Of a DNA stretch of 64,000 bases, positions 1 through 11,302 are shown in pieces. Position 1 is the first letter of the stretch; each line of letters opens with the position of its first letter. The notes under the pieces were generated by a model that was given only the letters and a program-made list of their open reading frames with translations, was not told the DNA's origin and did no database searches. The stretch is from Salinivibrio sp. ES.052. GTDB lineage: Bacteria > Pseudomonadota > Gammaproteobacteria > Enterobacterales > Vibrionaceae. The position numbers and the translations under genes were made by a program. The DNA lies in NCBI RefSeq assembly GCF_900141775.1, contig NZ_FSRI01000001.1, positions 1,210,251 to 1,274,250 of the forward strand, read 5' to 3'.

Positions 1-1108
1 CTCTATCCGCGAAGCGGCAAATAAAATCAAAGCGGCGCGTAATCCAGTATTTTTACTCGGTTTGCAAGCCAGCCGCCCCGAGAATGCGGCTGCCATTCGC
101 GCGTTGTTAAACCGTACCCAACTTCCCGTTATCGGGACATATCAAGCCGCTGGCACCGTAGACATCACCTACTATCAGCGCTTTGCGGGTCGCGTAGGTT
201 TGTTCAACAACCAGCCCGGTGATCTCCTACTTGCGAATTCGGACTTAATTGTGACCATTGGCTTTGGGCCCATCGAATACGATCCTGAGCTTTGGAATAC
301 CCAACATACCGATATTGTTCATATTGATGTGGCACCCGCAGAAATTGAGCACTATTACCGCCCAAGTGTCGAGCTTGTTGGCCAGATTGAGCCAACCCTT
401 AATGCGCTTACCGAGCAACTCGATCATCACTGGCTGATGCCCGCCTCGACGGTAGATCTGCTTGAAGAAGTCGCCCACCAGCGCCAAGCCATTCGTGCAT
501 ACAGTCGTTCACACCAAGATTTTGCCATGCATCCACTGCATGTGATTAAGGCGATGCAGGATGTGATCACTCCAGACACCACCTTGTGCCTAGACATGGG
601 CAGCTTCCATATCTGGATTGCCCGTTACCTCAACTGCTTCCGTTCCCGTCAATTGTTGGTTTCGAACGGGCAACAAACCATGGGCGTTGCGCTTCCTTGG
701 GGGATTGGCGCTAGCTTGCTCAATCCCGATCGCAAAGTGGTGTCCGTTTCCGGAGACGGTGGGTTTATGCAATCGAGCATGGAGCTTGAAACCGCCGTCC
801 GCCTCAAATGCAACTTGCTACACATCATCTGGGTGGACAACGCCTACAACATGGTAGAGATGCAAGAGGTCAAAAAATATCAGCGCTTTTCCGGTGTGAA
901 ATTCGGCCCGATTGACTTTAAAGCCTACGCCGAAGCCTTTGGCGCTAAAGGTTTTGCGGTCACTCGCCAAGAAGAGCTCGCCAGCCAATTGAAACAAGCC
1001 ATGGACACCGAAGGGCCCGCCGTGATCGCGATTCCCGTTGATTACAGTGACAACTACAAGCTAATGGCCCCTCGTGAGGCCGGCAGTATGGATCCTGTCT
1101 TTGCGTAA
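1..1108 (+). CDS. budB: Acetolactate synthase, catabolic type (3' part, 5' end outside window)
   Basis: The reading frame is open from base 2, so the gene starts before the window and only about 368 C-terminal residues are seen. It is a thiamine-diphosphate enzyme that would condense two pyruvates to acetolactate in the cytoplasm. The visible part covers the central domain and the C-terminal ThDP-binding domain, with the GDGGF motif starting the ThDP/Mg site and a following NNxYN-like stretch ([10 protein letters not shown]). Sequence style ([13 protein letters not shown], then a [12 protein letters not shown] segment) resembles AlsS/BudB rather than the anabolic IlvB/IlvI enzymes. The gene just downstream is a short-chain dehydrogenase, which fits a bud (acetoin/2,3-butanediol) operon; a budA decarboxylase would be expected upstream but is not visible. 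Family is confident; the catabolic assignment rests on sequence style and context. Confidence 0.85.
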   Translation, partial: SIREAANKIKAARNPVFLLGLQASRPENAAAIRALLNRTQLPVIGTYQAAGTVDITYYQRFAGRVGLFNNQPGDLLLANSDLIVTIGFGPIEYDPELWNTQHTDIVHIDVAPAEIEHYYRPSVELVGQIEPTLNALTEQLDHHWLMPASTVDLLEEVAHQRQAIRAYSRSHQDFAMHPLHVIKAMQDVITPDTTLCLDMGSFHIWIARYLNCFRSRQLLVSNGQQTMGVALPWGIGASLLNPDRKVVSVSGDGGFMQSSMELETAVRLKCNLLHIIWVDNAYNMVEMQEVKKYQRFSGVKFGPIDFKAYAEAFGAKGFAVTRQEELASQLKQAMDTEGPAVIAIPVDYSDNYKLMAPREAGSMDPVFA

Positions 1109-1135
1109 TGCAATAAACAAGAAATGGAGAAAACG

Positions 1136-1894
1136 ATGAAAGGTATAAATCAAAAAGTGGCATTAATTACAGGTGCCGCCAACGGTATTGGCGCGGCGAT
1201 TACCGACCGCTTATATCAAGAAGGTGCAAAAGTAGCGATTGCAGACTGGAACCAAGCCGCATTGAATGACACAGCAGCAAAATACGATGCTGATCGCGTT
1301 TTGAAGCTCTCCGTCGATGTGTCAGATCCAAAAGCGGTAGAAGCCATGATTCAAGAAGTGGTCTCCCACTTTGGGCAGCTAGATATGCTGATCAATAACG
1401 CAGGGGTGCATACGCCTGGTTCGGTCATTGACGGCACGCTGGCTGACTGGGAGAAAGTATCAGGAGTAGATATTGATGGTGTGGTTTTTTGTGCCAAATA
1501 CGCCATGCCTGAGTTAATTAAAACCAGGGGCTCAATGGTAAACACGGCATCAGTATCAGGCCTAGGCGGTGATTGGGGCGCGGCTTTTTACTGTGCCGCC
1601 AAAGGCGCGGTTGTGAACTTGACACGCGCAATGGCACTCGATCACGGTCTTCAAGGAGTACGTATTAATGCCGTTTGCCCGAGCTTAGTCAAGACCAACA
1701 TGACCAATGGTTGGCCTGAATCGGTGCGGGAAAAATTTAATGAGCGTATCGCACTTGGTCGTCCGGCAGAGCCTGAAGAAGTCGCGTCTGCGGTAGCATT
1801 TCTTGTCAGTGACGATGCGTCATTTATTTCCGGTGTTAACCTCCCCGTTGATGGCGGCGCCACCGCCTCGGATGGCCAGCCCAAAATCGTCTGA
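1136..1894 (+). CDS. Short-chain dehydrogenase, probable acetoin reductase/2,3-butanediol dehydrogenase
   Basis: A 252-residue classical SDR. The nucleotide-binding GAANGIG motif lies near residue 14, the structural NNAG near residue 86, and the catalytic Ser (NTASVSG) and YCAAK tetrad follow near residues 135-155. It starts 27 bases after the acetolactate synthase stop. The ATG at 1136 is preferred over the in-frame ATG at 1124 because GGAG lies six bases before it. By position it is likely the last step of the butanediol branch, reducing acetoin with NADH, but SDR substrate specificity cannot be read from the sequence. A terminator follows, closing the operon. Confidence 0.8.
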   Translation: MKGINQKVALITGAANGIGAAITDRLYQEGAKVAIADWNQAALNDTAAKYDADRVLKLSVDVSDPKAVEAMIQEVVSHFGQLDMLINNAGVHTPGSVIDGTLADWEKVSGVDIDGVVFCAKYAMPELIKTRGSMVNTASVSGLGGDWGAAFYCAAKGAVVNLTRAMALDHGLQGVRINAVCPSLVKTNMTNGWPESVREKFNERIALGRPAEPEEVASAVAFLVSDDASFISGVNLPVDGGATASDGQPKIV

Positions 1895-1913
1895 TGACCC
1901 ACCAAACGTTACC

Positions 1914-1941
1914 AAGCGTCCGTTTTACCGGGCGCTTTTTT
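1914..1941 (+). terminator. Rho-independent terminator after the SDR gene
   Basis: AAGCGTCC pairs with GGGCGCTT (one G-T pair) around an 8-base loop and is followed by a run of T residues. It lies 20 bases after the dehydrogenase stop and would end the bud-type transcript. Confidence 0.8.
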
Positions 1942-1985
1942 CATGGCGCACTGTCAATCCACGCGCTGCGAAAAAGCACAGGACG

Positions 1986-2300
1986 TTACGCAAGGTGAAA
2001 GTCAATCACAAACAACGGGGGACGTTCTGGGTAGATTTGCAAAATCAGCGCCTTCAGCTCAGTCAGCGACATTCCTTCTTGTTCAGCATGGCGGGCATTA
2101 ATGTCCTCGAAAGCAAGCGGAGCAACGCTGTCGATCACAATGTCACACACATAATCATCGGTTTCTAGCTGATGCACCGCGACGCGCGAACCAGGTTGAT
2201 AGTGACTTTCGGATTCATCGCGAATGGTGATGGTTTTAACACCGGCGGCCACCATGGGCGTTAAGGTGGAGAAAAAGGTGATTTTGGTCGGGGCAGTCAT
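1986..2300 (-). CDS. yqfB: ASCH-domain N4-acetylcytidine amidohydrolase
   Basis: A 104-residue ASCH-domain protein. The block KTITIRDESESHY, the HAEQEGMSLTELK segment and the end IYPERPPLFVIDF match the YqfB family closely in order and length. In E. coli YqfB hydrolyses N4-acetylcytidine to cytidine and acetate, a salvage step for modified nucleosides. The ATG at 2300 is chosen over the upstream TTG at 2315 because GGAAG sits eight bases before it and the family starts here. It is convergent with the bud-type operon and read as a single gene. Confidence 0.85.
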   Translation of the reverse strand: MTAPTKITFFSTLTPMVAAGVKTITIRDESESHYQPGSRVAVHQLETDDYVCDIVIDSVAPLAFEDINARHAEQEGMSLTELKALILQIYPERPPLFVIDFHLA

Positions 2301-2344
2301 GTTGTTTTCTTCCAAAACTGTGTTGGCCTATAGTGCGATACGAT

Positions 2345-2378
2345 TAAAAAAGCCCGCGAGCACTTGCACGCGGGCTTT
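2345..2378 (-). terminator. Terminator downstream of dcuC
   Basis: AAGCCCGCG pairs with CGCGGGCTT. On the minus strand the hairpin is followed by six T residues. It lies 16 bases beyond the dcuC stop codon. Confidence 0.85.
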
Positions 2379-2393
2379 CCATGCCTTGTGACG

Positions 2394-3761
2394 TTACGCC
2401 ATCATCGGCACCAATACAAGCGTGCCAAATATCACAGTAATTAACCCGCAGATAACTGGCACCGAAGTGCGTTTAACCACCTCAAACGGGCTGAGTTTTG
2501 CCATCCCAGATGTCGCTACGATCACTCCCGACACGGGCGAAACCGTGCGGCCTAAGTTAGATGCTTGCAACATGGGGATAATCAAAAAGGCCGGGTTAAG
2601 CCCCATCTTCGCAGCTAACGAGGGGGCAAGCTCGACAAACGCATAGAAAGGTGCATTGCCCGACCCGGTCGCAATCGCTGCCGCCACAGTGAGCAGGGTT
2701 AGCAACAACATCAGCGCGATACCGCCTGCGCCCGCACTTTCCGCTAGGCCCAATAAGTTGTCAATCGCACCAATCGACATCAAGCCTTGGGCAAATACGC
2801 CAGCAGCCACCAACAGCATCACGACGCCTTTAAAGGCGTCTGCCATGCCTTCATAGCAAGCATCGAGGTCTTCTAGCGTTCTTCTGCCATCAAATTTCTT
2901 GGTCGCAAAGTCTACCAATGCCCCCAAAAAGATCGACAAGACCACGATGGTATAAATATCAAGATACAGCCCCTCGATGGTTTTCCCATTGAATAGGAAC
3001 ACCCCGATAATGGGTAAAAACGGCAACACTGCGTAATAAGCAGGCGCGTGGGTTTCTATCTCAGAGACATCCACACGCTCCATCGGCGTGTTTTCTTTGT
3101 TATCCAGATATTTATTCCAAAAGTAAGCCGCGGCGGCCATCACGACAATCGCACAAATAGAGACCGGCAATACGGTTTCAACCGCGAACACATGGAGAGG
3201 CAACCCGGATTTTTCCGCCGCAATCACCACATCCCCCGACGTGGGTGACAAGATAATAGCAGCAGGTGACGCACACACTGCGGTGGCAGCAGGACGAGAA
3301 ATGCCCATCGCGGTCATCATAGGGAACAAGGTCGCCATCAGAAGGACACCTAACCCAGTTGCAGAGCTGACAGCCAGCGACATCAAACACGCCACGATGT
3401 AAGCCGCTACGAGCAGCACATAAGGTGACTTAATCACCGAGAGTGGCTTAGAGAACTGTTTCACCACGACGTTGTTGGCACCAATGTGCGACATATAGGC
3501 CGCAAAGCCACACAACAACATAATTTGCATCCCAAGGCCGCCACCCCGGTATTGCAGCATGTATTTCACGTATTCAAGCGAGTCGGTAAACAGGTTGCCC
3601 GTCGACGTTAATTTAGCCGGCAGCACACTGTGTCCGATTAACCCAGTGATAATCAGTAATAAAATCCCTGCGGTTAGCAAGGTACTTGCAGCACGATAGC
3701 CTTTGACAATGAAGTAGCCCACAGCCACTGTTACAACGAGCCCAATGAGCAGTTCTAGCAT
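2394..3761 (-). CDS. dcuC: Anaerobic C4-dicarboxylate transporter DcuC
   Basis: A 455-residue inner-membrane carrier with about 12 hydrophobic segments. The sequence fits the DcuC family of C4-dicarboxylate exchangers, with glycine-, serine- and proline-rich re-entrant segments such as SSATGLGVLLMATLFP, SPTSGDVVIAAEKSG and the late TGSGNAPFYAF and LGRTVSPVSGV stretches. Family members exchange or export succinate for fumarate during anaerobic growth. The gene has its own terminator and stands alone between yqfB and katG. A weak FNR-like site lies about 100 bases upstream. A second, unrelated Dcu-type carrier is encoded at 7256-8584. Family call is strong; substrate direction is inferred. Confidence 0.88.
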   Translation of the reverse strand: MLELLIGLVVTVAVGYFIVKGYRAASTLLTAGILLLIITGLIGHSVLPAKLTSTGNLFTDSLEYVKYMLQYRGGGLGMQIMLLCGFAAYMSHIGANNVVVKQFSKPLSVIKSPYVLLVAAYIVACLMSLAVSSATGLGVLLMATLFPMMTAMGISRPAATAVCASPAAIILSPTSGDVVIAAEKSGLPLHVFAVETVLPVSICAIVVMAAAAYFWNKYLDNKENTPMERVDVSEIETHAPAYYAVLPFLPIIGVFLFNGKTIEGLYLDIYTIVVLSIFLGALVDFATKKFDGRRTLEDLDACYEGMADAFKGVVMLLVAAGVFAQGLMSIGAIDNLLGLAESAGAGGIALMLLLTLLTVAAAIATGSGNAPFYAFVELAPSLAAKMGLNPAFLIIPMLQASNLGRTVSPVSGVIVATSGMAKLSPFEVVKRTSVPVICGLITVIFGTLVLVPMMA

Positions 3762-3863
3762 AATTCACTCCGCCAGATAATAAAGATAAAAGAATGGGAT
3801 GGAATTTACTCAGCTCACTGTACTAAACCCCTGCCTGTAGCACGACAACAACCAAACCCGAGC

Positions 3864-3877
3864 TTGATTTAAGACAA
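3864..3877. promoter_or_regulatory. Weak FNR-like site upstream of dcuC
   Basis: TTGATTTAAGACAA keeps one perfect FNR half-site (TTGAT) and a poor second half (GACAA against ATCAA). It is about 100 bases before the dcuC start. The position and the anaerobic role of DcuC make it plausible, but the match is weak. Confidence 0.25.
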
Positions 3878-3909
3878 ATAAAAAGCCGCCTCTCAATAAA
3901 AGGCGGCTT
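3878..3909 (-). terminator. Terminator downstream of katG
   Basis: AAGCCGCC pairs with GGCGGCTT around an 11-base loop, and the minus-strand side ends in a T-rich tail. It lies 33 bases past the katG stop. Confidence 0.8.
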
Positions 3910-3942
3910 GGCGATCACAGTTTGTCTTGGTTAAGTCATCGG

Positions 3943-6195
<2,253 letters not shown>

Positions 6196-6340
6196 TCAGG
6201 CGAAGTGCATGATTGTCCCGACTAATACAACGTTAATAGGCATGAGACATCCGCGCTAATCTGTTTTGCCAATTACTGTGATTGCTGACACTCACCTTCA
6301 CGCCTGAGTCAATTCGTCGCTTTGCTCTAACATTCCTGCT

Positions 6341-6739
6341 CTACCATGCCCACTCACGGTTTTGTAGTACCACCCGATAACCGTCCAGATCTTCAAAAGT
6401 ACGCCCGTCTTTATCCCAGTAGCTATTGTAGCTCGGCACAGGTTTAAACCCAGCGGCTTCAATTTGTTGACACGCAGTCTGCCATGCAGCGTGATCCGGC
6501 AAGTAAAAGACCAACAGGTTTTCCTGTGACGGTGCTGGACCGACATGGGTGCCGCGATGATGGGTAAATTCAAGGTGATAGTTATGATGTGGATGACCAA
6601 TAATGGCGCCATCAAAATCATTATGGCCAGAAAACGTCGCCAATAGCTCAAACCCCAGCCCATCGCAATACATGTTGGTAATGTCGGCCAAATTGTCGGT
6701 GGGTCGTGCCACCCGCATCACGGTGTCTTTATCAATCAT
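6341..6739 (-). CDS. VOC (glyoxalase/bleomycin-resistance) family protein
   Basis: A 132-residue protein with the paired beta-alpha-beta-beta-beta modules of the vicinal oxygen chelate fold: ADITNMYCDGLGFELLATF begins the first module and the end TFEDLDGYRVVLQN is the typical last strand. Candidate metal ligands include the His-rich stretch GHPHHNYHLEFTHH. Its ATG overlaps the stop of the upstream acetyltransferase gene (ATGA), so the two are translationally coupled. Substrate unknown. It is the last gene of the leftward ubiU-ubiV-Dcu-GNAT run. Confidence 0.75.
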   Translation of the reverse strand: MIDKDTVMRVARPTDNLADITNMYCDGLGFELLATFSGHNDFDGAIIGHPHHNYHLEFTHHRGTHVGPAPSQENLLVFYLPDHAAWQTACQQIEAAGFKPVPSYNSYWDKDGRTFEDLDGYRVVLQNREWAW

Positions 6740-7227
6740 TGTGCTGGCGCCTCCGGCTCGCAATTCAATGTTTGCATCATGGTGATAGAGTCTGGGGTAA
6801 ACCCCAGCGCATGGTAAAACGCCTGCGCATCCTGATTAAACGTCATCACTTCTAGTTTAATCACAGTGGCATGATTGTCTTTCGCCCATTGGGTACAGGC
6901 CGCCATTAACGCTTTACCTGCACCGGTTCCTCGCGCATCACGGTCAACCACAATGGTATTCACATGACACATGGGATCGTCAACCAGATGAGGGATGTGT
7001 TCAAACGACTCCAGCCTTGCCGACAAAAAGCCAATCACTTTGTTTTGATGCTCTGCCACCCAAAAGTACTTATCCGCTTCTTGCAGCGCTTGCTGCAAAA
7101 ACGCCCGACCGCTTGGGCCAGGCGTTGCAAACAGATGCGGCGCATGTTGATGGTGCATGTCACCAATTTGTACATTCAGGGCGAAGATGGCATCCAAGTC
7201 CTCAACCGAGGCACGTCTCACTTGCAT
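6736..7227 (-). CDS. GNAT family N-acetyltransferase
   Basis: A 163-residue GNAT protein. Motif A (VNTIVVDRDARGTGAGKALM, with R-G-T-G-A-G for acetyl-CoA pyrophosphate binding) lies at about residues 89-108 and the C-terminal QAFYHALGF strand-helix is typical. The acceptor cannot be predicted. It starts 28 bases after the Dcu carrier gene ends and overlaps the VOC gene by four bases, so it is probably part of the same transcript. Confidence 0.82.
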   Translation of the reverse strand: MQVRRASVEDLDAIFALNVQIGDMHHQHAPHLFATPGPSGRAFLQQALQEADKYFWVAEHQNKVIGFLSARLESFEHIPHLVDDPMCHVNTIVVDRDARGTGAGKALMAACTQWAKDNHATVIKLEVMTFNQDAQAFYHALGFTPDSITMMQTLNCEPEAPAQ

Positions 7228-7255
7228 CCTTGTGTCCTTTAAATCCTTTTGTGTA

Positions 7256-8584
7256 TTAGGCGATAAAAATCTGCCCTAATACATAACCGAGCGCACAAGC
7301 GCTCACCACGCCAATTAAGCCAACCGCCATAAATGAATGGTTGAAATACCATTTACCAATTTTGGTGGTGCCGGATGCATCGAAGTTCACGGTCGCAATA
7401 TCAGAAGGATAGTTGGGAATAAAGAAGTACCCATACACGGCCGGCATAATACCGATAAGCAGCGCAGGATCGAGCCCTAACCCAAGACCCACCGGCAACA
7501 TCATCCGTGCGGTCGCGGCTTGCGAATTAACAACCACTGACACGATAAACAAGGCAAGTGCAAAAGACCACGGATATTGAGTGACCATCTCCACAATTCC
7601 CGACTTAAATTGCGGCATCGCGTATTGGAAGTAAGTGTCTGACATCCAAGCAATCCCAAAGATAGCAATGGCCGCCACCATCCCAGATTTAAACACCACG
7701 CCATTCGGCACATTACGCGGATCCGTTTTGGTCGCCAGTAGTATGATCCCGCCAAAGCAGAGCATCATCATTTGAATGACCACCGACATGCTGATGGCCT
7801 TACTCGCCCCTGCCACTGTGCGGATCTCTGGCCACATCGCGATAATCACAATGGTAACGATGGCACTGATGAACAATAACACCGCATTGCGCGCGGAACG
7901 GGGTAATACCTCATCTAACGAGGTCGCTGTAGTATTTTCGATACGCTCACGCCATTCGGGGTCTTGTAAGCGCGCTTGGTAATCCGGATCGTCATCCAGC
8001 TCTTTGCCGCGGCGCAAGCTGTACAGAGACATTAGCAAGGTACCAAACAAGGTGGCGGGGACAGTCACCAACAAAATCGAGACTAACGTAATGTCATGTT
8101 GAATATCAGCAAGCTGTGCAAGGTAATACACCACCGCAGCAGAAATCGGCGAGGCTGTAATCGCGATTTGAGAGGCAACCGACGCCGCGGCCATTGGGCG
8201 CTCTGGACGAATGCCATTTTTCAGCGCGACATCACCGATAATCGGCATAATGGAATACACCGCGTGACCGGTACCAAGCATAAAGGTCATGGCATAGGTG
8301 ACAAACGGCGCAATCAAGGTGACGCGTTTTGGATTTTTACGCAATAATCGCTCGGCCACTTGCAGCATATACTTAAGGCCACCTGCCGCTTCCAAAATAG
8401 AGGCACAGGTGACGACCGCAAGAATAATCAGCATCACGGTCACAGGCGGTGACGTTGGCGGCATCTGGAAGATAAACACTTCAATGACCAAGCCAATCCC
8501 TGAGACCACGCCCAGCCCAATGCCCCCGTATCGGGAGCCGATATACAGCATTAGCAGTAAGAACAAGAACTCTAAATACAACAT
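7256..8584 (-). CDS. Anaerobic C4-dicarboxylate transporter, DcuA/DcuB family
   Basis: A 442-residue inner-membrane carrier with about 11 hydrophobic segments. Family blocks are recognisable: LGTGHAVYSIMPIIGDVALKNGIRPERP, ASQIAITASPISAA, NSQAATARMMLPVGL and PNYPSDIATVNFDASGTTKIG. DcuA/DcuB proteins exchange fumarate, malate or aspartate for succinate during fumarate respiration. The gene follows ubiV by 46 bases on the same strand, linking fumarate transport to the anaerobic quinone genes. DcuA and DcuB cannot be separated by eye, so no symbol is given. Start ATG has GAGGTGAGGGT upstream. Confidence 0.88.
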   Translation of the reverse strand: MLYLEFLFLLLMLYIGSRYGGIGLGVVSGIGLVIEVFIFQMPPTSPPVTVMLIILAVVTCASILEAAGGLKYMLQVAERLLRKNPKRVTLIAPFVTYAMTFMLGTGHAVYSIMPIIGDVALKNGIRPERPMAAASVASQIAITASPISAAVVYYLAQLADIQHDITLVSILLVTVPATLFGTLLMSLYSLRRGKELDDDPDYQARLQDPEWRERIENTTATSLDEVLPRSARNAVLLFISAIVTIVIIAMWPEIRTVAGASKAISMSVVIQMMMLCFGGIILLATKTDPRNVPNGVVFKSGMVAAIAIFGIAWMSDTYFQYAMPQFKSGIVEMVTQYPWSFALALFIVSVVVNSQAATARMMLPVGLGLGLDPALLIGIMPAVYGYFFIPNYPSDIATVNFDASGTTKIGKWYFNHSFMAVGLIGVVSACALGYVLGQIFIA

Positions 8585-8630
8585 ACCCTCACCTCTCTAC
8601 CCGACTACGCAGGCTGTTTTTGTTATGTGT

Positions 8631-9506
8631 TCAGCCTAGAACTTGTGTCATGCCTGCCAAGTGGTGCCAATAGCCGTTGCAATCGTGGTTGAGCGGTTGC
8701 GGGTTATTGCCTGCTTGGTTAGCACGGAATTTGTCTACCCAGTGCAAGGTGTCAAGCGACAGTGGACTTAACCGCACCACGTCCACCAGCCCTTGCATCG
8801 ACGGTAAATCGTTAATGAGATTGGTGCACTGCCCGGACTGGGTTTGAATGCCGTTTAGCACAAATACGGCCTGGCCCTCTTGGGATTCCGTTAACCGCCC
8901 ATTGGGGTAGTTGAGGCAGCACAGCTCGCAGTCATCTTTGGCGCGGTTTTCTGAGCGCGCAGTAAAACAGCGTGCCGAGTAAGCCAACGGTAAGTAGCCA
9001 TAACCAGTGACCTCGACCTCAAACCGGTCGCGAATACTCAGTTCATCGCAGCCGTTTAACATATTCACCAGCCAGTCGCGCGAAAGTTCCACCGGCATCA
9101 CCCAGCGCGTCATGCCAAGGTCAACAAATTGCTTCAGTGTTTGTGGGTTATAGCAATTGATGGCGGCCCCCACCACAAAGGGCTGCCGACGCTCACTTAA
9201 AAACTGCACCGCGCTCACGTCATTCGCTTCAATGCGAATATCATCATTGTCACAGTAGCGTTTCAGCATGGTCAGCTCTGAGGGCGCTTCAATCAGCGCC
9301 ATGGTCGAGAGCACCACTTGTTTGCCAGACTGGACCAGCTCACGTGCAAGCCCGATCCAGTCTTTGGTTTTCAGCTCTCGCCGCTTGGCACAGACAGTTT
9401 CACCGAGATAAATCACATCGGCTTGGCTGTCTGCTGCCGCTTGATAAAAGGCTTCAACCTCAGCCTTAGGCCAGTAATATAGGATTGGCCCGAGAGAAAA
9501 TTGCAT
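8631..9506 (-). CDS. ubiV: Oxygen-independent ubiquinone hydroxylase subunit UbiV (U32 family)
   Basis: A 291-residue member of the U32 'peptidase' family, matching UbiV (YhbV). The start QFSLGPILYYWPK and the cysteines expected for the 4Fe-4S cluster are present: one in GETVCAKRRE and a later group in ARCFTARSENRAKDDCELCC. UbiU and UbiV form a complex that hydroxylates ubiquinone precursors without oxygen, using prephenate as oxygen donor in E. coli. The ATG at 9506 gives a better distance to AAGGA than the adjacent ATG at 9509. It lies nine bases after ubiU in one operon. Confidence 0.92.
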   Translation of the reverse strand: MQFSLGPILYYWPKAEVEAFYQAAADSQADVIYLGETVCAKRRELKTKDWIGLARELVQSGKQVVLSTMALIEAPSELTMLKRYCDNDDIRIEANDVSAVQFLSERRQPFVVGAAINCYNPQTLKQFVDLGMTRWVMPVELSRDWLVNMLNGCDELSIRDRFEVEVTGYGYLPLAYSARCFTARSENRAKDDCELCCLNYPNGRLTESQEGQAVFVLNGIQTQSGQCTNLINDLPSMQGLVDVVRLSPLSLDTLHWVDKFRANQAGNNPQPLNHDCNGYWHHLAGMTQVLG

Positions 9507-9515
9507 CATAATTCC

Positions 9516-10511
9516 TTATTGCCACTTGCGATGGTAAGCACCCAAACTGGTTTGCACCCCTTCAGAAAGACTATCGAGCGAGTGCGCCCAATCCGGTGCA
9601 ATGTCAAATGCCTCGGGGTTGGCAACACAGCGATCAATCGCTTGACGCCATACCCGTGCAACTTGCTCCACATACGCAGGGCTGCGCTGACGACCTTCGA
9701 TTTTGACCGATTTGATCCCGGCGCGATAAAGCTCAGGCAGGACACTTAAGGTGTTCAAACTGGTGGGTTCTTCCAGTGCGTGATAGCGGTTACCGTCGAC
9801 ACAAAAACGACCTTTGCAAAGGGTGGGATACCCCGCTTTCTCATCGGCTTGGTACCGATCAATCAAGACCCCGTTTAAGCGCGACTCCAGCCCTTGCTCA
9901 GTATCTTGCCAACGCACGAATGCCGCCGGTGAGCAAGCGCCCACGGTATTGGGCGATTGGCCGGTAAGATAAGACGATAAATAGCAGCGCCCTTCGGCCA
10001 TAATGCACAAGCTGCCAAAGGCAAATACCTCTAAGTCGACATCGGTATCGCGTGCTAGTTGTTTAACCTGATGAATAGACAGCACCCGCGGCAATACCAC
10101 TCGCTTAACGCCATATTGCTGCTGATAAAAGCGGATCGCCCCAGCGTTAGTGGCGGATGCTTGAACAGAAAGGTGTATATCCAAATCGGGATAGGTGTTG
10201 GCGGCATACTCCAAGCAGGCCATATCGGCAAGGATCAGCGCATCGGCACCATTACCAGCGGCGCTATCAATCGCATATTGCCAGCGGCGCCAACCATCAG
10301 GATGAGCAAAGGTATTAATGGCAACGTGCAAGTCTTTGCCGTGGTCATGTACATACTGACTGGCACGCTGCAATTTGCTGTCGGTAAAGTTCAGCCCCGC
10401 AAAATGGCGCGCATTGGTGTCATCTTTTAAGCCGACATACACCGCATCGGCGCCATGTTCGATCGCTTTTTTAACCGCCGGAATATTGCCCGCCGGACAA
10501 AGGAGCTCCAT
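9516..10511 (-). CDS. ubiU: Oxygen-independent ubiquinone hydroxylase subunit UbiU (U32 family)
   Basis: A 331-residue protein beginning MELLCPAGNIPAVKKAIEHG, as UbiU (YhbU) does, with the block GLKDDTNARHFAGLNF. Candidate cluster cysteines lie in CIMAEGRCYLSSYLTG, the following GACSPAAF, and LCKGRFCVDGNRYH. It pairs with UbiV downstream. The ATG at 10511 is chosen to match the family start; an ATG at 10526 would add five residues without a clear ribosome site. Divergent from ubiT with a perfect FNR palindrome between them, so anaerobic induction is likely. Confidence 0.93.
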   Translation of the reverse strand: MELLCPAGNIPAVKKAIEHGADAVYVGLKDDTNARHFAGLNFTDSKLQRASQYVHDHGKDLHVAINTFAHPDGWRRWQYAIDSAAGNGADALILADMACLEYAANTYPDLDIHLSVQASATNAGAIRFYQQQYGVKRVVLPRVLSIHQVKQLARDTDVDLEVFAFGSLCIMAEGRCYLSSYLTGQSPNTVGACSPAAFVRWQDTEQGLESRLNGVLIDRYQADEKAGYPTLCKGRFCVDGNRYHALEEPTSLNTLSVLPELYRAGIKSVKIEGRQRSPAYVEQVARVWRQAIDRCVANPEAFDIAPDWAHSLDSLSEGVQTSLGAYHRKWQ

Positions 10512-10571
10512 AACATTGCATTCCATTTTATGATTGTCCGGCTAAGATAGAGGCGTTGCTAATGTGGGGGG

Positions 10572-10585
10572 TTGATATGTATCAA
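10572..10585. promoter_or_regulatory. FNR binding site between ubiU and ubiT
   Basis: TTGATATGTATCAA is an exact match to the FNR consensus TTGAT-N4-ATCAA. It is 61 bases upstream of the ubiU start and about 146 bases upstream of the ubiT start, in the divergent gap. FNR control of the ubiUV genes is known in E. coli. It may serve both directions. Confidence 0.85.
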
Positions 10586-10730
10586 GCTCACTTCTCCATG
10601 ATGACAAAAATCGCGATAAATGACGCTGTTGGCACAAAAAATCCTCTCATTTTTGACTCGGATCCAATGGCGTAGCATTCAACCTCGCTACTCTAGTGGC
10701 ATTCAACCATTGGCACCAAAGGAAAGCCAA

Positions 10731-11237
10731 ATGCTCGTTAACCCAATCACCCAACAACCCCTTAGTCTTCCAATGCCCCAACCAAACCTGATTACACCGG
10801 GACTAAAAGCGATCACTCAATTACCACAAGGACTGCAAGCTCAGGTGCTAACGAAGGTCATGAATACCGCTTTTGCGGTGCCGCTGGCAGAGGACGAGTT
10901 CGATTTTCTTGCTGGCCGCACCATTCGCATTGGTTTGCGCGATCTCAACGCCAATTGGTTCGTATCACTGAACGAAGACAACCAATTATTGGTACGTTTA
11001 TCGGGGGAAGAAGACGCCAGTATCGAGGGAAATTGGTTAGCGTTTTTGAAAATGGCGACTCACTATTGCGATCCGGATACGCTGTTTTTCCAGCGCCAAC
11101 TCAGTATCAGTGGTGATACCGAACTCGGACTGCATGTGAAAAACTTACTTGATAGCCTCGAAATCGACACCCTACCCAAACCACTGGCACGCTCACTGAC
11201 GTTAAGCCATCACTACCTCACTAAACTCGCGTTGTAG
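10731..11237 (+). CDS. ubiT: Ubiquinone biosynthesis accessory factor UbiT (SCP2 domain)
   Basis: A 168-residue protein of the SCP2/UbiT (YhbT) family, which binds lipid intermediates and supports anaerobic ubiquinone synthesis. The sterol-carrier fold is suggested by the segment from DFLAGRTIRIGLRDLNANWFV through LFFQRQLSISGDTELGLHVKN, which is the usual UbiT signature. The start at 10731 is preceded by AAAGGAAAGCCAA; a longer in-frame ORF begins at 10620 but lacks family similarity upstream of 10731. Divergent from ubiU-ubiV, giving the classic UbiUVT set. Confidence 0.9.
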   Translation: MLVNPITQQPLSLPMPQPNLITPGLKAITQLPQGLQAQVLTKVMNTAFAVPLAEDEFDFLAGRTIRIGLRDLNANWFVSLNEDNQLLVRLSGEEDASIEGNWLAFLKMATHYCDPDTLFFQRQLSISGDTELGLHVKNLLDSLEIDTLPKPLARSLTLSHHYLTKLAL

Positions 11238-11302
11238 AGGCTTGGCTATTCGATAAGGCGCCCACCATCGCTAACGTATCGGTGTGGCTTACTAATACAG
11301 GC

